46,137 bases of DNA. It comes from CAVVYA01 sp963752345 (GTDB lineage Bacteria; Pseudomonadota; Alphaproteobacteria; SMXQ01). Position 1 is the stretch's first letter; the number at the start of each line of letters is the position of its first letter. The notes under the pieces are model-generated. The model saw nothing but the letters and a program-made list of their open reading frames with translations. It was not told the DNA's origin and ran no database searches. The stretch lies in the NCBI GenBank assembly GCA_963752345.1, contig CAVVYA010000005.1, positions 1 to 46,137 on the forward strand, read 5' to 3'. The translations under genes and the position numbers were made by a program. Below, one piece after another: positions 8,818 through 17,373 of this stretch.

Positions 8818-9769
8818 ATGCCCATCGGTCTAGGTCTCGCCTGCTCCCACGCGCCCAATATCTTCATTGCGCCGGAGGATTGGGACACGCGCTACAAGCA
8901 AGCGATCAAGGACGTGCCGCAGCCGCCCGGGGCGGCCAAGGAGACGCTGGAGGTTCGCCAGGCCTACGCGGCGCGAATCAACTCGGCTTTCGACGTTTTG
9001 CGCAAGCAGGTCGCCGACTACAAGCCGGACACGATCATCATGATCACCGACGACCATAGCGAGATGTACGATGCCAACCTGTGCCAACCGAACATCGCCA
9101 TGTTCCTCGGCGAAGTTGGGACTGGCGTGCTGGGCCTGCGCACCGCGCGCGAGGATCCCTCGCAGTCGCCGCGCGTGACCGTCAAATGCAATCCGGAGCT
9201 CGCCGAATACATCGCGGACGGGCTCGTTCAGCGCGATTTCGACCTGGCGGTGACTCGGTACGCGCGAAACCCATTCGATCGGCAGCTCCGACCGCGGCAT
9301 GGGCCATGGCTTCACGCGCACCATCCCCAAGGTCGATCCTGATCTCGAGATTCCCACCGTTCTGATGTGGCTGAATTGTTATTACGACCCTTTGCCCACG
9401 GCGCGGCGTTGTCTCGATCTGGGGCGCGCGCTCGCTGACATCTGCAGCAGCCGCAAGGAAAAGATCGCGATCTTCGCAACAGGTGGGCTGTCACACGATC
9501 CAATGGGCCCGCGCGCGGGCTGGATCGACGAACCGCTGGATCGTTTCGTGCTGTCCGCGTTGGCGGAAGGACAGCCGCAACGTTTGTCCACGCTGTTCTC
9601 CTTCAAGTCCGACACCTTCCACGGCGGCACCGGCGAGACCCGGAACTGGCTCGTCGTCGGCGGCGCCATGGGCGATTGCAAGGCTACAGTCGTGGACTAT
9701 ATGGCCGTCCACCACATCATCGCGGGCGTTGGCTTCGCGTATTGGAGGGCCGACCGTTCCGGCGAATAG
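8818..9769 (+). pseudogene. LigB-type (class III) extradiol ring-cleavage dioxygenase, frameshifted
   Basis: A homologue of the catalytic subunit of class III extradiol dioxygenases (LigB, MhpB, AmnB families), which open catechol-type rings beside the hydroxyls using Fe(II). The N-terminal frame (8818-9342) has the expected early His (CSHAPNIF, H11) and the TDDHSEMY block (H80). Its C-terminus turns nonsensical near 9286. The next frame resumes as RGMGHGFTRTIPKVDP, containing the catalytic His loop, and runs to 9769. Dropping one base from CAGCTCCGACC (about 9283-9293) restores a single protein of about 316 residues. The ATG has GAGG upstream and lies 21 bp after the RidA gene. The substrate class (catechol, protocatechuate-like or 2-aminophenol-like) cannot be read from the sequence alone. 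Confidence 0.85.
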
Positions 9770-9859
9770 GACATGATCGTTCGCCCGCCGCGGAGCGATC
9801 GACTCCCGGCGGCGAGCCGATACGCAAATAAGACAAGAAGAATTCGATAGGGGGTGTTC

Positions 9860-10723
9860 GTGGCTAGTTCAAAATTGCGTTCGCGCTGGGTCATGGCGGG
9901 CGGTGTTAAGACCCACTACACGGAGTGCGGCGGCGACGGTCCGGTGCTCGTGGCCTTGCATGGCGGCGGCGCAGGGTCCTCGGGCGAAGCCGGCATGGGT
10001 TATATCATGCCCTATCTCGCTGACGATTTTTGGGTGCTCGCGCCGGATTCGGTCGGCGGCTACGGCTTGACCGATCCGAACGCTCCCGCTCCCTACGGGT
10101 TGATCAACCGCGTCACTCAGCTCGAGGCCTTCGCCGATACGCTGTGCATCGACAAGTTTGTCGTCATGGGCAATTCGCAAGGGGCCTGGGCGGCAGCGCA
10201 GTATGCCATGCTGCATCCCGATCGCATCGAGAAGCTGATTCTCGTCTCATCGCTGACCATCGCCAATGGTCTCGGCATCGAGCAGGCTCCGACGCCCGCG
10301 ATGAAGGCGCTGGCGGGATACGACGGAACGCGAGAGGCGATGATAAAGCTTCTCGATGGTCTCATCATCGACAAGTCCAAGCTCACGGACGCGCTGATTG
10401 ACGCACGGCAGGCTTCGGCGACACGTCCTGGCGCGATGGAAGCCTCGTCTCAGTTTGTCAAAAACACGGCGGCACTCCGCAACAATCCGCTGCTGCGTTT
10501 TCAGTTCGACCTGAAGGAGCGCTTCCCGGCTCTGATCAAGCAGATACCCACGATCTTCTTGTGGGGCGACGCCGATACCTTCGCAGTTCCCGAAACCGGC
10601 AAGAAGGTCGAGGCTGCATTGCCCGGCGCGACATTCCATTGGGTGCCTGGCGCCGGTCACCAGGTGCAGACAGATCGGCCCAAGGAAGCCGCGGACATCA
10701 TTAGAAAGTTTGTGCTCGGGTAA
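9860..10723 (+). CDS. Alpha/beta hydrolase, meta-cleavage-product type (1)
   Basis: An alpha/beta-fold hydrolase of 287 residues. It has the oxyanion segment LHGGGAGSSGEAG, the nucleophile elbow GNSQG, the acid in LWGDADTF and the His in GAGHQVQTDRP. These features resemble hydrolases that cleave the C-C bond of ring-opened products (MhpC/BphD-like). GTG 9860 is preferred over GTG 9854, because the ribosome-binding GGGGG at 9850-9854 would overlap the latter. It follows the extradiol dioxygenase and is followed by a second hydrolase, fitting a step directly after ring cleavage. Confidence 0.85.
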   Translation: MASSKLRSRWVMAGGVKTHYTECGGDGPVLVALHGGGAGSSGEAGMGYIMPYLADDFWVLAPDSVGGYGLTDPNAPAPYGLINRVTQLEAFADTLCIDKFVVMGNSQGAWAAAQYAMLHPDRIEKLILVSSLTIANGLGIEQAPTPAMKALAGYDGTREAMIKLLDGLIIDKSKLTDALIDARQASATRPGAMEASSQFVKNTAALRNNPLLRFQFDLKERFPALIKQIPTIFLWGDADTFAVPETGKKVEAALPGATFHWVPGAGHQVQTDRPKEAADIIRKFVLG

Positions 10724-10738
10724 CTGGTTGCGTGCGTG

Positions 10739-10759
10739 GGTCATGCGCATGCCATGACC
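10739..10759. other. Small hairpin between the two hydrolase genes
   Basis: A 7-bp inverted repeat (GGTCATG and CATGACC) with a 7-base loop sits just after the first hydrolase stop. No T-run follows. It may be an mRNA processing or stability element inside the operon, or chance. Confidence 0.25.
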
Positions 10760-10862
10760 GGCTGGTGGATGGCTACTGCAATGGTGGTGGCTGCCTTGAT
10801 CGAAGCACGAAAAGACGGCGCCCGAATCAGTCTGGCGACGATCGATAAAAGTGGAGAAGAAA

Positions 10863-11720
10863 ATGGCGGACGGGAAATTTACATCGGGTTACGTCAAGGC
10901 AAACGGGATCAAGACCCACTATATCCACGCGGGCGAGGGCGAGCCCGTCGTTCTCGTGCATGGCGGCGGACCGGGTGCCAGCGGCAAGCATAATTGGGGA
11001 AACAATATCGCCGCGCTGGCAAAGCACTTCAGCGTCTACGCAATCGACCTGATCGGCTACGGCTACACCGACAAGCCGGCGATCAACTACACATACAAAG
11101 CAAAGGTCGACCATGTTGCCGCGTTCATCGACGCGATGTGCCTAAAAGGTGTTCGTCTGTCGGGCAACTCGATGGGCTGCTACGTCGTCACGCGCTATAT
11201 GCTCGAATATCCCACGAACGTGCAGAAGCTATTCATGGTGGCGACCGCGACGGTCGCGTCGGCCATGAACGTGGGAGAGATCAGCAACAAGGGCGGGCAG
11301 GTGCGCTGGAGCCACAGCGACGTCGTCACCGAGGAGTGGATGCGCGGCTGGCTCGGCATGTTGCTTCACAACAAGCAAAATATTTCCGACGAACTTGTGC
11401 GCGAGCGGGTCAGGCTTGGCTTGTTGCCGGGGGCTGCCGAGGCTCAGGTTTCCTATCGCAAGCATATGCAGCTGGTGAAGAGCGATCCCAATCTTCGGCA
11501 GTGGTTCGACATCAGCCATCGGCTTCCGCAGGTGACGATTCCAATGGCACTTGTGTGGGGCAAGGACGACCAGTTCGCGCCGCTCGAGCTCGGGACGAGG
11601 ATCAAGAGCCTGCTGCCAAATCTTCAGGAGTTTCACGTGGTGGAAGGCGCGGGACACCAAGTGCAGAACGATCAGCCTGAAAAGTTCAACGAGCTTATTA
11701 CCAAGTTCTTCTTAGGTTAG
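10863..11720 (+). CDS. Alpha/beta hydrolase, meta-cleavage-product type (2)
   Basis: A 285-residue hydrolase with the diagnostic segment HGGGPGASGKHNWGNN of meta-cleavage-product hydrolases, the elbow GNSMG (S103), an acid in WGKDDQFAP and the His in GAGHQVQNDQPEKF. It is a clear paralogue-like relative of the preceding hydrolase. ATG 10863 has GGAGAAG five bases upstream; a GTG at 10851 in the same frame is less likely. Having two hydrolases suggests two ring-opened substrates or a split of the hydrolysis step. The product of such an enzyme, 2-hydroxypenta-2,4-dienoate, is the substrate of the hydratase encoded at 21831. Confidence 0.87.
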   Translation: MADGKFTSGYVKANGIKTHYIHAGEGEPVVLVHGGGPGASGKHNWGNNIAALAKHFSVYAIDLIGYGYTDKPAINYTYKAKVDHVAAFIDAMCLKGVRLSGNSMGCYVVTRYMLEYPTNVQKLFMVATATVASAMNVGEISNKGGQVRWSHSDVVTEEWMRGWLGMLLHNKQNISDELVRERVRLGLLPGAAEAQVSYRKHMQLVKSDPNLRQWFDISHRLPQVTIPMALVWGKDDQFAPLELGTRIKSLLPNLQEFHVVEGAGHQVQNDQPEKFNELITKFFLG

Positions 11721-11823
11721 TAGCCTAAGTAGTTTAGTGAAGAGCGCGTCTAAATACTTTGACGGCCTGCTACTTGCTAGTTACTGTTCAAGAAAAATAA
11801 AAAAGTAAAATTGGGGGAGGCTT

Positions 11824-13068
11824 ATGGACGTTCTTAGATTGGGCATTGCAGGCCTGGGCATGGCTCAAGCTCGAGTGCTGCCTGAGATCGCCAGCCTACC
11901 CTACGTCCGCATTTGCGCTGCGGCCGACCTTCGCAAACCCGCGCTGGAGGCATTCGCGGCCAAGTTCGGCGGGCGGACGTTCCTGACCGTTGAAGAAATG
12001 TGCCGCTTCGACGGTATCGATGCGGTTTACGTCGCCACGCCCCACGAGCTGCATGCGTCCCACGCGATCAGCGCGCTGGAAAATGGCAAGCACGTGATCG
12101 TCGAAAAGCCCGTCGCGCTCGCTCTCGGCGACATTGAGAAGATGAACGCGGTGGCAGAGCGTTATAACCTCAAGCTTCTGGCGGGGCACACTCACAGCTT
12201 CGATCCGCCGATTTGCGCGATGGCCGCGCTGGTGCAGGGCGGCACCTTGGGGCGCCCTCTGATGATCACGTCGTCCTACTACAAGGATCACCTGTTCCGG
12301 CCATTCTCGGATCACGACATCCGCATGAGCAGGGGTGTCGTGCTCAATCAGGGCCCGCACCAGGTCGACATCGTGCGCCAGATCGCGGGCGGCATGGCGA
12401 CGAGCGTCAGGGCGACGAGCGGTGCCGCGGAACCGACGCGACCGGGCGAAGGCCATTACGCGGCCTTGCTGCAGTTTCAGGGTGGGCTTGTGGCCTCTCT
12501 CGCCTACAGCGGCTATGGCTATCTCGACAGCGGCGAGCTGACATGGTGGCTGGGCGAAGATGGACGGCCCAAGGATCGGATGCGACACCCGAAGGCCCGC
12601 GCTTTCTTTCGTCAACTGGGAACCGGAGTCGAGCGCGACAATGCGCTTGAGGCAGACCTCGATGCACGGCGTTTCGGCGCCGATACGAAGTTCGGGCCGC
12701 CGCCTCGTCGCTCCAAGAAGCAGCCGTTCTTTGGCCTCACCATTGTGACCTGCGAGCGAGGGGACATCCGGCAATCGCCCCATGGCCTGTATGTGTATGA
12801 CGAATTCGGCCGCCGCGAGCTGCCGCTGAAAAGCGGCTTGAGCGCGCGCGCGGCCGAGATGCAGGAATTTTTCGCGGCGATCCGCGACGACCGGACACCC
12901 GCTCATGACGGCCGCTGGGCGCAGGCGACCCTGGAGGTGTGTCTCGCCATTCTCGAATCGTCCGAGACAGGCCGGGAAGTCAGTCTCCGCCATCAAGTGC
13001 CGAGCCATCCTCCCCTGGGGCAGAGTGCGAACAGGAGCTCAGCCTCCTCGATCCTTTCTCTAACCTGA
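11824..13068 (+). CDS. Gfo/Idh/MocA-family dehydrogenase
   Basis: A 414-residue NAD(P)-dependent oxidoreductase with the nucleotide loop GIAGLGMA (7-14), the family motif EKP (94-96) and the catalytic-site block NQGPHQVDIVRQ. This family contains phthalate 4,5-cis-dihydrodiol dehydrogenase (Pht4), so pairing with the Rieske oxygenase makes a dihydrodiol dehydrogenase a good guess. The last ~25 residues look unstructured. A strong GGGGGAGG site precedes the ATG. The 103-bp upstream gap is AT-rich and may contain its own promoter. Confidence 0.88.
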   Translation: MDVLRLGIAGLGMAQARVLPEIASLPYVRICAAADLRKPALEAFAAKFGGRTFLTVEEMCRFDGIDAVYVATPHELHASHAISALENGKHVIVEKPVALALGDIEKMNAVAERYNLKLLAGHTHSFDPPICAMAALVQGGTLGRPLMITSSYYKDHLFRPFSDHDIRMSRGVVLNQGPHQVDIVRQIAGGMATSVRATSGAAEPTRPGEGHYAALLQFQGGLVASLAYSGYGYLDSGELTWWLGEDGRPKDRMRHPKARAFFRQLGTGVERDNALEADLDARRFGADTKFGPPPRRSKKQPFFGLTIVTCERGDIRQSPHGLYVYDEFGRRELPLKSGLSARAAEMQEFFAAIRDDRTPAHDGRWAQATLEVCLAILESSETGREVSLRHQVPSHPPLGQSANRSSASSILSLT

Positions 13069-13228
13069 TCGTCGGACAGCAGGAGATGTTTTGCAGCGTG
13101 CCATGTCTGCCGACACCGAAGAGGCAAAATGAGGACGCGCGTCTCGCTTCATGTTCGTGGGTGTGTCCGCGTGGTCCGAGCGAAGGTCCCGCTTCGTTCG
13201 ACACGTCTAACTGTGCTGAGTGAGTGAA

Positions 13229-14350
13229 ATGGCCGACGTGATACTGAGATTGAACTCGGTTTCGAAGACCTTCAACTCCTCGACGGTCGTCGACGACCTC
13301 ACGCTCGAGGTCGAGGACGGAGAGATCTTTACCCTGCTCGGCCCGAGCGGCTGCGGCAAGTCAACGACCCTACGCATGATCGCGGGCCTGGAAGACCCGG
13401 ATTCGGGCGAGATCGTCTATCAAGGCCGCACGCTGGTGTCCGTTTCCCAGAGACAGTTCGTGCAGCCTTACCATCGGAATATGGGGATGGTGTTCCAGTC
13501 CTACGGGATCTGGCCCCATATGACCGTCTTCGAGAACGTCGCCTATCCGCTGCGCATCCGCCGCATGGACCGCAATACGATCGAAACGAAGGTCAAGCGG
13601 GCGCTGGGCCTGGTGGGGCTGGAAGCTTTCGGCAGCCGTCCGGCGCCGCTCCTGAGCGGCGGCCAACAGCAGCGCGTCGCAATCGCCCGCGCCCTCGTCT
13701 ATGAGCCGAACATTCTTCTGCTCGACGAGCCGTTCAGCAACCTCGACGCAAAGCTACGCGAGCACATGCGGATGGAATTGCGTGAGTTGCAGCGCCAAGT
13801 GGGCGTCACAGTGCTGTTCGTTACCCACGATCAGGTGGAAGCCATAACTCTGTCCGACCGCGTGGTGGTGATGAACCAGGGCAGGTGCGAACAATGGGGC
13901 AGGCCGCAGGATCTTTACGAGAATCCGAACACGGCTTTCGTCCAGAGCTTCCTCGGTCAGACCGTGAAACTCGACGTCTCGGTGCGCGGGTTCGAGGGTG
14001 ACAGCTTCGTGGCCTTCTCGTTGCAGGGCACGGAACGGACGATTCTCGCCCGCTCGCCGGTGCGCGGCAGCCTGGAACGCGGACAGGAAGCCAGTCTGAT
14101 CTTTCGCCCTGAGTATGTACAGGTGGAGCCCGGCAAACATAATGGCGCCGGCGCAGACGCGCAGCGCGCCAATACGATGTTTGGCCGGATCAGCACGCTG
14201 CTCTTCATGGGCGACCGCTTCGAATCGCGCATCATTCTCGACGGCGGACAGGAAGCGATCCTGCACCTTCCCAAGAACGATGTATGGCGCGAGGGATTGG
14301 ACGTTCAGATCATGCTGCCGAAGGACAAGGGCAGAATATGGCCAGCGTAG
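13229..14350 (+). CDS. ABC transporter ATP-binding protein (FbpC/PotA-like)
   Basis: A 373-residue importer ATPase. It shows Walker A (GPSGCGKS), Q-loop (VFQS), signature (LSGGQQQR), Walker B (ILLLDEP), D-loop (SNLD) and H-loop (VTHD), followed by a C-terminal TOBE-like regulatory region after residue ~240. A GTG three codons upstream (13220) is possible. The stop codon overlaps the permease start by 13 bp, so the two are translationally coupled. It is the only ABC ATPase in the window and therefore presumably energises uptake by all four receptor paralogues. Confidence 0.93.
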   Translation: MADVILRLNSVSKTFNSSTVVDDLTLEVEDGEIFTLLGPSGCGKSTTLRMIAGLEDPDSGEIVYQGRTLVSVSQRQFVQPYHRNMGMVFQSYGIWPHMTVFENVAYPLRIRRMDRNTIETKVKRALGLVGLEAFGSRPAPLLSGGQQQRVAIARALVYEPNILLLDEPFSNLDAKLREHMRMELRELQRQVGVTVLFVTHDQVEAITLSDRVVVMNQGRCEQWGRPQDLYENPNTAFVQSFLGQTVKLDVSVRGFEGDSFVAFSLQGTERTILARSPVRGSLERGQEASLIFRPEYVQVEPGKHNGAGADAQRANTMFGRISTLLFMGDRFESRIILDGGQEAILHLPKNDVWREGLDVQIMLPKDKGRIWPA

Positions 14351-16071
14351 TGTCCCCCACCATGGTCGCCCCTAGGAGGGCTGAGTGGCTGCGCCTGCAG
14401 GTGATTCTGTGTTCGCTGCTATTGATCATCGTCGCATTTCTCGTCCTCTACCCGCTCGTCATCCTCGTGATCAAGAGCTTCGATATCAGCGAGCTCGGCG
14501 AGCACCCCGTCTATGGGCTGGGCGCCTGGATGGTCGCGCTGACGCATCCCAAGATACTGCAATCGCTGTGGAACACTTTCACGATCGGCTCGACGCAGGT
14601 CGCCCTGTCCACGGCCATCGCGGTGTTCGTGTCGTGGGTCCTGGCGCGCACGAATCTGCCGGGCCGCAATTGGCTCGAGATAGGCTTCTGGATTTCCTAC
14701 TTCATTCCGTCGCTGCCGGTCGTTCTCGGATGGATTTTGCTTGCCGATCCGCATTTTGGCTTGATCAACAAGCTGGCGAACTCGATCGCCGGTCATGACG
14801 TCGGGCTTTTCAACATCTACACATGGTCCGGCATCATCTGGGCCCATATCGTCACCAACGCGGTATCGCTGAAGGTTATCCTGCTGATGTCGGCGTTCCG
14901 CAACATGGACAGCGCCCTCGAAGAGGCGTCATTGACGGTGGGCGCGAACGATCTGAAGACCGCGTTGCGCGTGACTTTGCCGGTCATGCTTCCCGCGATC
15001 TCCGTGGTTGTGTTGCTCGCGCTGCTTCATGCCTTCGAGGCATTCGAGATCGAGCTGATTCTCGGCGTGCCCCAGAACATAGAAGTGTTCAGCACGGTAA
15101 TTTACCGCTTCGTGCGCGGCGACCCGCCGGAATTCGCGCCGGCGGCGGCCATGGGGCTCATGCTCGTGCTCTTTCTGATCCCCCTGATCCTGTTTCAGCA
15201 GTATTGGGTGAAGCGGCGCCAATACACGATCGTCGGCAGCCGAATTCAGACCAAGCGCGTGGATCTCAGGCACTGGCGCTGGGTTCTCTTCGCGGTGATG
15301 GCCGGCTTCGTCAGCCTGCTGACCGTCATCCCGCTCATCTTCCTGCTGGTGAGTACGTTCATGAAGCTGTTCGGTTTCTTCGAGATACCGGAGCCTTGGA
15401 CATTGACTCATTGGAGCAGGGTCCTGTCGGATCCGATCTTCCTCAATTCGCTGTCCAACACCTTCATTATCGCGCTTGGGGCGGCTGTGTGCCTGAGCGC
15501 CCTGGCTGCCGTCATCAGCTACGTGATTGTCAGGACGAAATACGCCGGCCGCGCGGCTTTGTCCCTGCTCGCCTGGGTGCCTGCCTTGGTGCCCGGCATG
15601 CTTATGTCGCTCGGCGTGCTTACGATGTTCCTGAGCTTCACGGTCTTCCGTGCCTTCTACGGCACGGTGGTCATCCTCATCTTCGCCTTCGTGCTGAACG
15701 GCATGGCCTTGGGATCGCAGATATTCAAGGCGGCGTTCGAGCAGATGGGCAAGGACCTGGAAGAAGCGTCATGGGTGGCGGGCGGGGCGTGGTGGCGGAC
15801 ATTCTCGCGCATCGTACTGCCCATCCTGGCGCCGACCATGGTCGGCGTAGCCGTGATCATCTTTGTGCAGACGAGCCGGCACATCAGCACCGCTGCGCTG
15901 CTCAGCACCAGCGCGACGGCGCCGCTGTCCATGCTGCAGCTGCAATACATGCAAGACGGCACTTACGAGCAGGCCGGCGTGGTCGGCGTGGTCATCACGG
16001 TGATGGTCCTAGCGGTGGCTTTGATAGCGCGCCGCTTCGGATTGTCTCTGGGCGTCGGCGGTGGCAGGTGA
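14338..16071 (+). CDS. ABC transporter permease, fused two-domain (FbpB-like)
   Basis: A 577-residue inner-membrane permease made of two homologous halves with about 12 transmembrane helices. Each half has an EAA coupling loop: LEEASLTVGANDLKTALRVTLP in the first and LEEASWVAGGAWWRTFSRIVLP in the second. This is the FbpB/AfuB arrangement. ATG 14338 overlaps the ATPase stop; an upstream in-frame ATG at 14284 lies deep inside the ATPase gene and is rejected. The gene is followed 50 bp later by receptor copy 3, completing an ATPase-permease-receptor transporter unit. Confidence 0.93.
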   Translation: MASVVSPTMVAPRRAEWLRLQVILCSLLLIIVAFLVLYPLVILVIKSFDISELGEHPVYGLGAWMVALTHPKILQSLWNTFTIGSTQVALSTAIAVFVSWVLARTNLPGRNWLEIGFWISYFIPSLPVVLGWILLADPHFGLINKLANSIAGHDVGLFNIYTWSGIIWAHIVTNAVSLKVILLMSAFRNMDSALEEASLTVGANDLKTALRVTLPVMLPAISVVVLLALLHAFEAFEIELILGVPQNIEVFSTVIYRFVRGDPPEFAPAAAMGLMLVLFLIPLILFQQYWVKRRQYTIVGSRIQTKRVDLRHWRWVLFAVMAGFVSLLTVIPLIFLLVSTFMKLFGFFEIPEPWTLTHWSRVLSDPIFLNSLSNTFIIALGAAVCLSALAAVISYVIVRTKYAGRAALSLLAWVPALVPGMLMSLGVLTMFLSFTVFRAFYGTVVILIFAFVLNGMALGSQIFKAAFEQMGKDLEEASWVAGGAWWRTFSRIVLPILAPTMVGVAVIIFVQTSRHISTAALLSTSATAPLSMLQLQYMQDGTYEQAGVVGVVITVMVLAVALIARRFGLSLGVGGGR

Positions 16072-16121
16072 TCCAGCTAAGCGGGCATTGAGGCAACCTA
16101 GAAAGACAACGGGGAAGTGAA

Positions 16122-17261
16122 ATGAAACGCAACATGTCGGGATTTTTCGGAGTGTTTTTGTCCATAGCGGCGGCGCCGGCCATGAACGCCTACGGCGCCG
16201 ATGCCAGCCAGGTCACGCCTCAGGTCCAGCTGTCTCAGGCTGGCAATGCGGATTGGAAGAAGGAGTGGGACAAGGTCGTTGCCGCTGCTAACAAGGAAGG
16301 CTCGCTCGTGGTGGCGGGTCCACCACAGGGTGCGGAGCGCTCGGTGATGTTGACCTTCCAAAAGGCATATCCGCAGATTCGCATGCAATACACCGGCCTG
16401 GTGGCGAGCGCTTTCCTCTCCAGAATGGTCACGGAGCGGAGCGGCGGCCTCTATAACTGGGATATCTTCGTCGGTGGCGTCAGCAGCGGCTACAAATACA
16501 TCAGCGGCGGCCACTTCCAGCCCGTCAAGCCGAACCTGCGTCCCGACATCACCGACGATAGCCTCTGGATGGGCGGCTTCGACGTTGGCTTCCGGGACGA
16601 AGCGGGCCAGTACATGTACGGCTTCACGCAGTACATCACGAGCCTGATCAAGATCAACCGCAGCGTGATTCCCGAAAGCCAATTGAATTCGGCCGAGGCA
16701 CTGCTCGATCCGAAATGGAAGGGCAAGATCACGATGTACGATCCCCGCGCCGGCGGCGCCGGAACGCTCGCCATGACGATGCTCTACAAGGAGCTCGGGG
16801 AGAAGGCCCTCAAGACCTTGCTGGTGGACCAGAATCCGGTTCTCAGCACCGACAAGCGCCAGTTCACCGAATGGGTGGTGCGCGGACGCTATCCGATCGG
16901 AATCGGCATCGTCGATCCCTACCTGGCGCCGTTTCTCGAGCAGGGCGTGGGCAAGGATGTCGGAAACCTCCAGACAAGAATCGAGGTCGTCACAACCGGG
17001 TCCGGAAATCTCCACATCATGGCGAACAACCCAAATCCCAATGCAACGAAGGTCTTCGCGAACTGGCTGCTGTCCAAAGAGGTGCAGGAGATTTGGGCGA
17101 AGACCGCGGACACGAACAGCCGCCGCACCGACGTGAAGCCCGGCTCTCCGGAGACGCTGCCGGCTTTGGAAAAAATCGACAACTACGAAGACTTCAACGC
17201 GGAGCGTGGCAACCGGCTCATGCAAGAGACACGGACGATCTCGCAAAAGCTGGTTCCATAA
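16122..17261 (+). CDS. ABC transporter substrate-binding protein (AfuA/FbpA-like), copy 3
   Basis: A 379-residue receptor with signal peptide MKRNMSGFFGVFLSIAAAPAMNAYGAD. It is collinear with copies 1, 2 and 4 throughout. It shares with copy 1 the variants SGLYNWDIFVGGVSSGYKY and RAGGAG, while copies 2 and 4 read GGPTS/GGPSS and S/TT at these places, so two subgroups exist: 1+3 and 2+4. Being next to the ABC core genes, this is probably the primary receptor of the transporter. A strong hairpin directly downstream (17283-17311) may raise its mRNA level over the next gene. Confidence 0.92.
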   Translation: MKRNMSGFFGVFLSIAAAPAMNAYGADASQVTPQVQLSQAGNADWKKEWDKVVAAANKEGSLVVAGPPQGAERSVMLTFQKAYPQIRMQYTGLVASAFLSRMVTERSGGLYNWDIFVGGVSSGYKYISGGHFQPVKPNLRPDITDDSLWMGGFDVGFRDEAGQYMYGFTQYITSLIKINRSVIPESQLNSAEALLDPKWKGKITMYDPRAGGAGTLAMTMLYKELGEKALKTLLVDQNPVLSTDKRQFTEWVVRGRYPIGIGIVDPYLAPFLEQGVGKDVGNLQTRIEVVTTGSGNLHIMANNPNPNATKVFANWLLSKEVQEIWAKTADTNSRRTDVKPGSPETLPALEKIDNYEDFNAERGNRLMQETRTISQKLVP

Positions 17262-17282
17262 GGGTTTGTGAAGGTGTGCTTG

Positions 17283-17311
17283 GGGCGGCTCCGCCCAGTG
17301 CGGAGCCGCCC
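17283..17311. terminator. Perfect 12-bp hairpin after receptor copy 3
   Basis: A perfect inverted repeat (17283-17294 with 17300-17311, loop CCAGT) lies 21 bp after the receptor stop and 62 bp before the UbiD start. There is no T-run. Such hairpins after receptor genes commonly protect the upstream mRNA and reduce read-through; here it separates the transport unit from the second UbiD module. Confidence 0.6.
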
Positions 17312-17373
17312 TGAACTCGGTGAGGGTAAAAATCGATCGATTGTGATCGCAAAAGTGCAAAGGGAAACAGGAT

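Noticed and set aside
11762..11778. Possible sigma-54 promoter (GG-N10-GC, ending TTGCT) before the Gfo/Idh gene
   Set aside because: Only the minimal GG and GC elements and the -12 part fit; the -24 box is weak and no sigma-54 activator gene is nearby.
14284..14337. Upstream ATG extending the permease by 18 codons
   Set aside because: The added residues are charged, lie entirely inside the ATPase gene and lack similarity; ATG 14338 gives the normal overlap.
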